The position numbers were made by a program, and so were the translations under genes. The notes below the pieces were generated by a model. That model saw only the letters and a list, made by a program, of their open reading frames with translations. It was not told the origin of the DNA and did not search any database. From positions 248,001-312,000 of the forward strand of contig JACPNQ010000024.1 in NCBI GenBank assembly GCA_016185425.1: DNA of 64,000 nt. Direction: 5' to 3'. This DNA is from Acidobacteriota bacterium (lineage in GTDB: Bacteria > Acidobacteriota > Terriglobia > Bryobacterales > Bryobacteraceae). Numbering within the stretch: position 1 is the first letter of the stretch; each line of letters opens with the position of its first letter. Below, in pieces: positions 42,855 through 50,909 of this stretch.

Positions 42855-44680
42855 TTCTCCAAACGCAACTCGCGCCACACAACCATCGACCGTCCCTTCC
42901 TGTCCACCGCGGCCACGCGCACTCGATACTTCCCGCGCTTTCCCAATCGGAATCGCACGGTCTCGCCCGCCGGAATGATCGCCATATCCTCATCCTCCGG
43001 CCCATACAATTCCCAATAAAACCGCGCGTTCCGATACACTCCCGCCGCATCCGCCCCGGTTGTGTAATAAACATCCCCGCGCGTCAGCGCTCGCCCGGTC
43101 ACCCATCGATCGGCTCCCACAAACAGTTCCACATCCAAGGGCGGGCCATTCCGCACAACCGCCGGCCGCGCATCCTCCCCAATCCTCACGATCCGCTCAT
43201 AATCCCCATACGCAGACTGCGGAAAGTCCCACACCACATCAAAGACCTCGCCCACCGCCATCGCCTTCTCCATCTCCAGGAACGCCGCCTGCATGACGCC
43301 TCCAAACGATCGCTCCCGATGCAACTCTGTCAGGCCCCACAGCAACCCCTTACCCATGTGCACATGTCCCAGGTTGTACCCCGGTGGAATTGCAATCAGG
43401 AGTGACGCTTTGGCGGACGAGCGCGGATGTGCTCGCGCATGATCCCGCAGGTGGCGCGACAGCGCCAACACCTCCGCGAAAGGGACACAGGCGAGCTGAT
43501 AGTTGTCCCAAAAGAAAAATCGGGTTGCCCCGTCGTCATAGGCCCGCGTCAGCCAATATGGCGCGTCCGATCGATCCACCGCCCCATAAATGCTGATCCC
43601 CCACTGCTTCCCGTTCAGCCGCGCCGCGCCCCGCAAAAACGCATTGATTACGGCCGGTACAACGTCCTGACGCATCGGAAACTGCGTCCCATAACTCATG
43701 TTCCATTCCGGCACCGTCCGTAACGTGCCAACCCGCCCAGCCGGCTCCCATACAAACGCCGAAACGTACCCCAACTCGAACCCCGCGGCACCCTCCATCG
43801 TCTCCCAGCTATACAAATTCGCCTGCGCAAAGTTCATGGTTCCAATGTCGACATCTTTTCGCGCCCGCAGTGCCCCCATCAATGCCGATCCGGCCCGCTT
43901 CGTCGACGCAGCGAAATACTTCTCAAATTCCGCCATCGCTACCGCCGGCGTGATCGCTTTCCGATATGCCGCGTCAGCCGCCAACCGCGGCCGCAGCACG
44001 TGGTCCCGCGTCCCCACCGCCGGTTCATCCAGAAACAAAACAGGACCCAGATACTGCGGCTTGTACATCATCTCCGGATAGGGCAGGGAAGCCGTTCCCC
44101 AATAGAATAGTCCCAACCGCTCCGCCCACAGCGACTGCTGCTCATCGACCCGCACACAGGTTACTCCGGCCTCAGCCATCGCACGATAGTCCGCCTCCAC
44201 CATGCGCTCGTACTCATATTCCGATCCATCCCAACGCCGCGTCTCATCCTTCTGGCGCGCATTACTGGCCGGGCCCACCCACATATCCGGCCGCAAATAC
44301 ACTGTCTCGGTGACAGCCGGAACCGCAATATCCCGCGCTCCCGCGCGGCGGTACGTATGCCCCAGCACCGAAACGGTCTCCGAAGCGATGGCAGGGAACA
44401 ACTGCTCCCATCCGCCCAAACCCGGCATCACCGCGCGTCCGGTCACCCCGTGCCGAAACTCGCGCACAGGTCCGGTTCCCTCCTGCAACAGATACCGTTC
44501 CCCGGCGCGCAGTACATGTACTCCAAACGTTCCGCCATCCCGTTTCACCGCGGCAAACGAAACCCAGCCCGAATCCGCAACGGTCAACACAAAGGACCGC
44601 AGTGTCGCATTCTCCGCAACTGGCCGGTACTCCGCACCAAATGTGCAAAAAGCAAGAAGGAATAAACTACTGGCTCGCAT
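42851..44680 (-). CDS. Secreted protein of unknown function, possible glycoside-hydrolase-like fold
   Basis: A 609-residue protein with a signal peptide (MRASSLFLLAFCTFGA). The first part (about 20-130) is beta-rich, the middle (about 150-480) has TIM-barrel-like alternation (WDGSEYEYERMVEADYRAMAEAGVTCVRVDEQQ, and later QWGISIYGAVDRSD), and the end is beta-sandwich-like. This suggests a glycosidase-like architecture, but no catalytic motif is certain. The start lies inside the end of the cytochrome gene (overlap 14 bases, ATG 44680; ATG 44689 is an alternative), so the two are coupled in the PQQ-dehydrogenase operon. Confidence 0.65.
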   Translation of the reverse strand: MRASSLFLLAFCTFGAEYRPVAENATLRSFVLTVADSGWVSFAAVKRDGGTFGVHVLRAGERYLLQEGTGPVREFRHGVTGRAVMPGLGGWEQLFPAIASETVSVLGHTYRRAGARDIAVPAVTETVYLRPDMWVGPASNARQKDETRRWDGSEYEYERMVEADYRAMAEAGVTCVRVDEQQSLWAERLGLFYWGTASLPYPEMMYKPQYLGPVLFLDEPAVGTRDHVLRPRLAADAAYRKAITPAVAMAEFEKYFAASTKRAGSALMGALRARKDVDIGTMNFAQANLYSWETMEGAAGFELGYVSAFVWEPAGRVGTLRTVPEWNMSYGTQFPMRQDVVPAVINAFLRGAARLNGKQWGISIYGAVDRSDAPYWLTRAYDDGATRFFFWDNYQLACVPFAEVLALSRHLRDHARAHPRSSAKASLLIAIPPGYNLGHVHMGKGLLWGLTELHRERSFGGVMQAAFLEMEKAMAVGEVFDVVWDFPQSAYGDYERIVRIGEDARPAVVRNGPPLDVELFVGADRWVTGRALTRGDVYYTTGADAAGVYRNARFYWELYGPEDEDMAIIPAGETVRFRLGKRGKYRVRVAAVDRKGRSMVVWRELRLEN

Positions 44681-45194
44681 GGCAGACATCACACCCATTC
44701 GGCGCCCCCTGCGCCGCATGGCACGCCATACAACTCTGCATTGAGGTCGACTTCTCCTGGAACAGCACTTCCCGCTGTCCCACATCCCCATGGCACACCG
44801 TGCACTCCGCCTTCGCCTGCTTCACATGCACGCTGTGGTTAAACCACACAATATCCGGCACGCGGTAAACGCGAGCCCACGGCACCGCCTCTTTCCTCCC
44901 CGCGAACGCCGCCAGTTTCTGAATTTCCGGACTCTCCTTCTTAATCGTCGAATGACACCCCATGCACATCGTTTCTTTCGGATACGCGGCCAGGAACCCT
45001 TCGCCGGGTATCGTGTGGCAATTCATACACTTCATCCCCTGGGCCACATGCACCTTATGGCTGTAGGCGATCGGCTGTTTCACCGGATCGCCCGGGATTT
45101 TCTCCTCCTTGGCTTTGTACTCCTTCTGCTGACCCGTCAACGCCACCGCGACCAGGAGCAAAATGCTACAGCGAAAACGCAATAAACTCATCAT
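44667..45194 (-). CDS. Pentahaem cytochrome c (c3/c7-like)
   Basis: A 175-residue exported protein with five haem-binding motifs: CMNCH, CMGCH, CTVCH, CMACH and CDVCH. Free histidines (AYSHKVHV, FNHSVHV) can be distal ligands, as in cytochrome c3/c7. A signal segment (CSILLLVAVALTG) precedes the mature part. The chosen start is ATG 45194, which overlaps the PQQ dehydrogenase gene end by 29 bases; the upstream frame is mainly a shadow of that gene. It is the likely electron acceptor of the dehydrogenase. Confidence 0.88.
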   Translation of the reverse strand: MMSLLRFRCSILLLVAVALTGQQKEYKAKEEKIPGDPVKQPIAYSHKVHVAQGMKCMNCHTIPGEGFLAAYPKETMCMGCHSTIKKESPEIQKLAAFAGRKEAVPWARVYRVPDIVWFNHSVHVKQAKAECTVCHGDVGQREVLFQEKSTSMQSCMACHAAQGAPNGCDVCHASQ

Positions 45195-47043
45195 TCGCCT
45201 TGGAGCCATTCTTCCCGCCCGCCGCCGCAATGACCACATATTGCTTCCCGTCCGCTTCATACGTCATCGGCGTCGCAAAGCCGCCGGCAGGTAACTCGTA
45301 CTCCCACAAAACCTTTCCGCTCTCGGAATCGAAGGCGCGAATCATCTTGTCGAACGTTCCCGCCATAAACACCAGGCCGCCCGCCGTACAGATGCTTCCT
45401 CCATGCGAGTGCGTTCCCGTCTTTTTCACACCGCGCGCCGTCAACTCCTTGAACTCCCCGTTCACCATACGCCACTTGAAGTCGCCTTTCCCCGCGTCGA
45501 TCGCGGTCATGTATCCCCAAGGCGGTTTAATGCCCGGATACCCCTCGTGGTCCAGCAACTCCGAGCGGCGCTTCAAGCCGTACTTCACATTCATCCCTGG
45601 ATCGGCATCCTTGAACGCCAGCACGTTCGTCGTCTCGTCGGAATTCACAAACACCGTATTCCGCTTCGGATCGAATGAGCACCCGCCCCACAACGCGCCG
45701 CCGCGGAACCCTGGATGCACAATTCCACCTTCCATCGGCGCTGGGTGGAACAGCTCCCCGTGTTCCAATTGATCCACTTGCTTCTTCACATGCTCGTACG
45801 CCTCGGGACTGATATCGGTGATCCACTCCTTCTTGAAACCTTGCCTCGATAGCGGTGGCGGCTTCAGCGGATGCGGCTGCGTCTTTGATAGCACCTCGCC
45901 CGGCATCTTCGACGCCGGTAACGGCCTCTCCTCCACGCCGTAAATCGGCTTGCCCGTCTCGCGGTCCAGGAAGAACATGTACGCCTGTTTGGTCGGCTGC
46001 ACGACAGCGTCGATGGTCTTCCCATTCAACTTCATCGTGATCAGCGCGGGCTGCGCCGGCATGTCGTAGTCCCAGATGTCGTGATGAACAATCTGATAAT
46101 GCCACTTGCGCTTGCCTGTCAACGCGTCCAACGCGAGGACACAGTTGCCGAAGAGGTTATCGCCCAGTCGATTGCCCGCCCAGTAATCGAAACTCGGCGA
46201 TCCGATTCCCGCGAACACCAGCCCGCGCTTTTCGTCGACGCTCATTCCGGCCCAATTATTCGTCCCGCCGGTATACTTCCACGAATCTCCCGACCACGTC
46301 TCATGCCCGAACTCACCCGGCTTCGGAATCGTATGGAAAATCCATCGCCGTTTTCCCGTCTTCGCATCAAACCCCCGGATGTGTCCAGGCGCCTCCGGAT
46401 ACGGTCCCTCGCCGCCGCCACCGCCCGTAATCACTACGTCCTTATAAACGACCACCGGGCTGCTGTGTTTGAACGTCAGCTTCGACATGTCGTGATCGAA
46501 ATCTTCCTTCAAATCGATCATCCCGCTCTTGCCGAAAGTCTCCACCGGCTTACCCGTCTTCGCGGCTATTGCCCACAACTGGTCGCGATATGCCGTAAAG
46601 ATCCGCTTGTCATCTCCCTCTTCCCAATACGTCACCGCGCGATTAACTCCCGGCGCCCGCCGCGATGGAGTGCCCGAAGCCGGCGGAACCGCTTCGCCCG
46701 GATCAAACGTCCAGAGGAGCTTTCCCGTCGACGCCTCCAGCGCCTGAACTTTGTTCCGCGCCGTCGATAGGTACATCACCCCATCAACCACGATAGGCGT
46801 GCATTCAATCACTGTCGCCGGCCGCGCATTCGCGTCGCCCGTCTTGTGCGTCCATGCGACCTTCAACTTCGCCACGTTTCCCGGCTTGATCTGCTCGCAT
46901 AGTGAATACCGCGTCGCCGCGGCATCCCCGCCGTAGTGATTCCACTCCCTGGCCCGGCGCGCCGGGGCGCTATCCATCCGTGCCGCGAGAGTGGCGGTTG
47001 CGGCGGTCTGTTTCAGGAATTGGCGGCGATTGGATGGAGGCAT
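45166..47043 (-). CDS. Tat-exported PQQ-dependent dehydrogenase (glucose-dehydrogenase/quinoprotein type)
   Basis: A 625-residue protein with a Tat-like leader (NRRQFLKQTAATATLAA). The eight-bladed propeller shows repeated W motifs: LEASTGKLLWTFDPG, DALTGKRKWHYQ and DSESGKVLWEYE, and DIWDYDMPAQP is a conserved PQQ enzyme segment. There is no haem motif, unlike the enzyme at 6799; electrons probably pass to the overlapping pentahaem cytochrome. The first gene of the set lies 24 bases downstream of the ABC permease, so transcription may run through from the sigma-factor operon. Confidence 0.88.
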   Translation of the reverse strand: MPPSNRRQFLKQTAATATLAARMDSAPARRAREWNHYGGDAAATRYSLCEQIKPGNVAKLKVAWTHKTGDANARPATVIECTPIVVDGVMYLSTARNKVQALEASTGKLLWTFDPGEAVPPASGTPSRRAPGVNRAVTYWEEGDDKRIFTAYRDQLWAIAAKTGKPVETFGKSGMIDLKEDFDHDMSKLTFKHSSPVVVYKDVVITGGGGGEGPYPEAPGHIRGFDAKTGKRRWIFHTIPKPGEFGHETWSGDSWKYTGGTNNWAGMSVDEKRGLVFAGIGSPSFDYWAGNRLGDNLFGNCVLALDALTGKRKWHYQIVHHDIWDYDMPAQPALITMKLNGKTIDAVVQPTKQAYMFFLDRETGKPIYGVEERPLPASKMPGEVLSKTQPHPLKPPPLSRQGFKKEWITDISPEAYEHVKKQVDQLEHGELFHPAPMEGGIVHPGFRGGALWGGCSFDPKRNTVFVNSDETTNVLAFKDADPGMNVKYGLKRRSELLDHEGYPGIKPPWGYMTAIDAGKGDFKWRMVNGEFKELTARGVKKTGTHSHGGSICTAGGLVFMAGTFDKMIRAFDSESGKVLWEYELPAGGFATPMTYEADGKQYVVIAAAGGKNGSKANDEFIAFSL

Positions 47044-47067
47044 TTAGCTTGCGACTATATCAGGCCA

Positions 47068-48162
47068 TCAAGCCTCCGTGGAATAGTTGATCTCCAATCG
47101 GCGCACAGCCTGCGTCGCGGCGAACAACACCAGCGCAGTGACGCCTAACAGTCCGCCAACGGCCACCGCGGCGGACGACGGCGCGGCCGGAGCAAGCAAC
47201 ATCTTCATCACCGTCGGCATGTCGCTTGGCAGAGGCACTGGCACCGGACAAATCGACTGCAGATAATGCAGCACGCTCAGCTTCTGCATCACGTCCGGCA
47301 GGAACCCGTTCATCGACTCCCAGAGCAGCATCACAATCGCCGGGGCAATGGGATTCTTCAGCAGAAGTCCCGCGGCCAGAAACACACTCCCGTATCCGAC
47401 ACACCCCAGCATTGCCGCTGCCACATACCAAACGGCGTGCTCCACGCCGTTTGTCTGCCAGAAAGTCTGCAGCTCCGCCGGATCCTGCGGGAGCGCCATC
47501 GCGAGAAAACTCAGCAATGCGCCTCCGCCGAAGATGAGCGAGGCCGCAATCAACCCCGCGCAATACTTGCCCAGAAGCAACACTTCCCGCTTCACCGGTG
47601 CCAGGAACCAGAAGTGCAACGAGCGGTCCAGCATCTCTCCGCGGAACAGGTTGATGAAAATCCCCAGGCAACCGAAGAATACGCCCAGCCGCAGATAGAA
47701 GAACTGGAACATCCCGGCATACACTTTTCGGTCCTCCTCAAAGTTCAGCAGGTCACGAGTGTTCCGTCCAACCAGCTTCCCGTCTTCGAACCGCAAATCC
47801 ACCCGCCGCTTCCCGTCGAAATACATCATGTAACGGCGCACCTCCGGCTGCTTCTCCGCGTCCGGATCTTCCTCGCGCCGCCGCGGCCGCCTTGTACGTT
47901 CGAAGTCGGTCACCGGTTTGCCAGCCAGCCGCAGCACTTCTTGATCGGTCATGCCTGTCTGCAACTTGTTCATCACTTCGGCCGTGATCTTCTCGCCGCG
48001 ACCGCTCCACTGCCGCGCCTTTAAAGTCGCGTCAATCGCGTGTCCAGTGAAAATCACCGAAGGAAAAATCGCGAGCAGGTACACCCAGAACGAACGTTTC
48101 GAAAAGAACACCCGCCCCAGCTCCAGCCGCGCGATCGTCCAAATCTGCTGCCACGGCGTCAT
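47068..48162 (-). CDS. ABC-2 permease with an inserted BamE/SmpA-like domain
   Basis: A 364-residue permease. The first membrane helix (about 24-42) is followed by a long outer loop (about 45-150) that contains a domain with the BamE (SmpA/OmlA) pattern: ITAEVMNKLQTGMTDQEVLRLAGKPVTD, then a YMMYFDGKRRVDLRFEDGKLV strand block (residues 58-135). Five further helices follow. I know BamE domains as separate lipoproteins, so this insertion is notable. ATG 48162 overlaps the ATPase stop by four bases (ATGA). The transporter's substrate is unknown. Confidence 0.82.
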   Translation of the reverse strand: MTPWQQIWTIARLELGRVFFSKRSFWVYLLAIFPSVIFTGHAIDATLKARQWSGRGEKITAEVMNKLQTGMTDQEVLRLAGKPVTDFERTRRPRRREEDPDAEKQPEVRRYMMYFDGKRRVDLRFEDGKLVGRNTRDLLNFEEDRKVYAGMFQFFYLRLGVFFGCLGIFINLFRGEMLDRSLHFWFLAPVKREVLLLGKYCAGLIAASLIFGGGALLSFLAMALPQDPAELQTFWQTNGVEHAVWYVAAAMLGCVGYGSVFLAAGLLLKNPIAPAIVMLLWESMNGFLPDVMQKLSVLHYLQSICPVPVPLPSDMPTVMKMLLAPAAPSSAAVAVGGLLGVTALVLFAATQAVRRLEINYSTEA

Positions 48163-49079
48163 CGCCCGCCTCCAATCAGGTACTCATAAAGCGCATCGAC
48201 ATTCTCGTCCGTCGGCATCACGCCGTCAATATCGGTGCCGCTCAGCGCAATCCGCTCCAACGCCATCGAAAATGCCTCGCGGTTCTTTGTCAGCACCAGC
48301 AGTCCTTGCCCCTCGGGAGCCATCTTCACTTCCGCGATATGCTCCTCCTCAAACAGCATCGACGCGACGCGCGATGCATTCCTGCAGTGCAGCAGGAACT
48401 GGCTCGGATGTTCGTGAATCTCCTCGCGCACGCTGCGAATCTGCCCCTCCGCTACAATCATCCCGTTCGCAATGAGAATGACCTGATCGCTGAACACATC
48501 CACTTCCTGCAGGACGTGGCTTGATAACACGACGTGGCGTCCGCTGGCTCCGTAATCGCGGAACAGGGCAATCGTCTCCGCGCGCACCAGCGGATCCAAT
48601 CCATTCAACGGCTCATCCAAAATCAGCACTTCCGGATCGTGGGCAATCGCCTGGGCCAGCCGGATCCTCTGCCGCATGCCCTTCGAATAGCCGGCCACTT
48701 TCCGCTTGGCCGCGCCCGTTAGTCCAACGCGTTCAATCGACGCCCACGCACGCCGCTGCGCCTCCGCTTTCGTGAACCCATGCAGCAGCAGCCCCGTATA
48801 GACAAAGTCAAACCCCGTCGCCCCACGTGGACCCGCGTCATACTGCGTCGCGTAGCCCAGAATTTTCATCAGTTTCTCCGGGGCGAAGGGGGAAATGCCG
48901 CGCACCTGAATCACGCCTGAATTCGGATACACCAGGCCGGTCATCAGGTTCATGAGCGTTGTTTTGCCGGAGCCGTTCGGCCCCACCAGGCTCGTGATCC
49001 CCGGGGGGATATGCAGGTCCACACGGTTCACACCCAGCACATCGCCGTAGAACTTGGAGACGTTATCGAAGACGATCAC
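48159..49079 (-). CDS. ABC transporter ATP-binding protein (ABC-2 type)
   Basis: A 306-residue ATPase. It has Walker A GPNGSGKTT, signature YSKGMRQRIRLAQAI, Walker B VLILDEPLNGLDP and a switch in LSSHVLQEVD, followed by a C-terminal domain typical of drug or lipid exporters. GTG at 49079 is the start, overlapping the upstream permease stop (GTGA); the longer frame has no similarity. It pairs with the BamE-containing permease 3 bases downstream. Confidence 0.9.
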   Translation of the reverse strand: MIVFDNVSKFYGDVLGVNRVDLHIPPGITSLVGPNGSGKTTLMNLMTGLVYPNSGVIQVRGISPFAPEKLMKILGYATQYDAGPRGATGFDFVYTGLLLHGFTKAEAQRRAWASIERVGLTGAAKRKVAGYSKGMRQRIRLAQAIAHDPEVLILDEPLNGLDPLVRAETIALFRDYGASGRHVVLSSHVLQEVDVFSDQVILIANGMIVAEGQIRSVREEIHEHPSQFLLHCRNASRVASMLFEEEHIAEVKMAPEGQGLLVLTKNREAFSMALERIALSGTDIDGVMPTDENVDALYEYLIGGGR

Positions 49080-49939
49080 CGCACCACCTCCACAGGACGC
49101 AGTTTCCGTGCCAGTGCCGCCAGCAATCCTCCGGAGATCGCCAACAAGAACGTCGCGCACTCCATCACGCCGGGCTTGTCGTCCGGTATGTCGATATCCA
49201 ACATGCCCGCCCAAACCGTGTTGAGCGCATAGGCAGGGTTCAGCGCCGAAGCCCAATCCACGCGGAACACATGATTCACCATCTCCGCCGCGCCCGTCAG
49301 CAGGAAGAAAAATGCCAACACCAGTGCTCCCGCCACCACGCGCCACTTCACATAAGCCGAGCTCGTCAACGCCACCAGACTCACGACGCCGATGTATAAC
49401 AGGAATCCGAAGAAAATCGCTGCGCCCAGATACCAGTTCTGAATGAACCAGTCGAACCCGGCAATCCCAACTTGCATCCCGAACAACAGCATGCCCGGCA
49501 CAATCGTCACGAGCGACAGTATCCCCAGCAGCACAATCAAGCGCGACAGAATGTAATCTTGCCGCGTCATCGGCCGCGAGAAATAGAGCGGCAGCGCGTT
49601 ATTCACCAGGTCCGGCGCAATCAGCCCGGGCCCGGCCACGGCCGCCATAATCAACGCAAACGTCGACTGCACATTCATGAATACGGCGAAAAAGCGGCCG
49701 TTGATCGCGAGGAAACGCTTCAACCCGCCTCCCAGGCCCTGCCACAGCTCCGTGTGATTGGCCAGATACACAAACCCCGCGCACAGAACCGGCCAGAACA
49801 GCGAAACCACCAGTAGAATCGTTACGAACCGCTGGCTCAAAATCCGTTCCCACGAGTATCGCGGGATCACCATCATCCGTCCGAAATGATTTGTTAACGC
49901 TCCCTCGTAGCGTTGATAACCGCGTCTATATACGGCCAT
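49076..49939 (-). CDS. ABC-2 family permease
   Basis: A 287-residue protein with six membrane helices: YSWERILSQRFVTILLVVSLFWPVL begins helix 1, the loop after helix 2 reads NNALPLYFSRPMTRQDYILSR, and the last helices include LLAISGGLLAALARK. PLYFSRP is a common ABC-2 signature. It is coupled to the ATPases on both sides (its start lies 14 bases inside the upstream ATPase gene; its stop overlaps the downstream GTG). The pairing with the upstream ATPase is expected. Confidence 0.87.
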   Translation of the reverse strand: MAVYRRGYQRYEGALTNHFGRMMVIPRYSWERILSQRFVTILLVVSLFWPVLCAGFVYLANHTELWQGLGGGLKRFLAINGRFFAVFMNVQSTFALIMAAVAGPGLIAPDLVNNALPLYFSRPMTRQDYILSRLIVLLGILSLVTIVPGMLLFGMQVGIAGFDWFIQNWYLGAAIFFGFLLYIGVVSLVALTSSAYVKWRVVAGALVLAFFFLLTGAAEMVNHVFRVDWASALNPAYALNTVWAGMLDIDIPDDKPGVMECATFLLAISGGLLAALARKLRPVEVVR

Positions 49940-50909
49940 GTACAGGTACCTCCGCCGGCGCGTCGCCCGGTGTCCGCCGTATGTGTCCCACGGCCTTCAG
50001 GAATATCTCTTCCAGCGTGTCGCGCCGGTGCGTCAGCTTCCGCACCTGCAGCCGTTCCCTCGCCGCCACGCGCCACAGGGAACCGATCTCTACGTCCGCG
50101 GGCAGGACAATCCTCCACTCGCCGGGCGCTTCTGACATCCCCTCCGCGCCGATTTCCCGCAGCGCCGCCGCCAGGTTCCGGTCATCCCCCGCAACGTCCA
50201 ATTGCACGAATCGCCGGTTCGACTTCCTCTCCGCCTCCAGGTCCGCCTGGTGCACGATCACACCGTCTTTCAAAATCACCACCTCATCGCAAACCTGCTC
50301 CACATCCGTAAGCAAATGCGAGCACAGCAGCACGCTCATTCCATGCTGCTCCTTCATCTCCTTGATCAACTGCAGCATCCTCTGCCGCGCCGCCGGGTCC
50401 AATCCATTCGTCGGTTCATCCAGAATCACGAGTTCCGGCCCATGCACAATCGCCTGCGCCAGTTTCGCCATCTGCTTCATGCCCAGCGAGTACGTGCCAA
50501 TCTGCCGGTACCGCGACTCGCCCAGGCCGACATGAAACAGCACCTCATGCGCCTTCTCCAGCGCCGCCGCTTTCGGCAGCCCCGACAGCTCCCCCATCAG
50601 CCGCAGAAACGCCACCGCGGTCAGATTGCCGATAAACGAATCGTTCTCCGGCATGTACCCGATCCGCGCCTTTACCTCACGCGCCTGCGTGTGGCAGTCG
50701 AAGCCAAGAATCCGCGCCCGTCCCGCCGACGGCTTGTGAAACCCCAGAAGGGCCTGGATCAGCGTCGACTTCCCGGCGCCGTTCGGTCCCAACAGCCCGA
50801 TCGCCTTCCCCTTGCCCGAAATGCCGAGGCGGCAGGAGATCCCTTGCAGAATCTCCCGCCGCCCAAGCCGCACTCGCAGCTCATCAATTTCAATAACCGC
50901 GGAGCTCAT
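49926..50909 (-). CDS. ABC transporter ATP-binding protein (ABC-2 type), second copy
   Basis: A 327-residue ATPase with Walker A GPNGAGKST, signature YSLGMKQMAKLAQAI, Walker B LVILDEPTNGLDP and a LCSHLLTDVEQV switch region. The C-terminal part (about 220-327) is a regulatory extension. It overlaps the FecR-domain gene by 20 bases and the following permease by 14 bases. The two ATPases of this operon are related to each other, suggesting duplication of an ATPase-permease unit. Confidence 0.9.
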   Translation of the reverse strand: MSSAVIEIDELRVRLGRREILQGISCRLGISGKGKAIGLLGPNGAGKSTLIQALLGFHKPSAGRARILGFDCHTQAREVKARIGYMPENDSFIGNLTAVAFLRLMGELSGLPKAAALEKAHEVLFHVGLGESRYRQIGTYSLGMKQMAKLAQAIVHGPELVILDEPTNGLDPAARQRMLQLIKEMKEQHGMSVLLCSHLLTDVEQVCDEVVILKDGVIVHQADLEAERKSNRRFVQLDVAGDDRNLAAALREIGAEGMSEAPGEWRIVLPADVEIGSLWRVAARERLQVRKLTHRRDTLEEIFLKAVGHIRRTPGDAPAEVPVHGRI

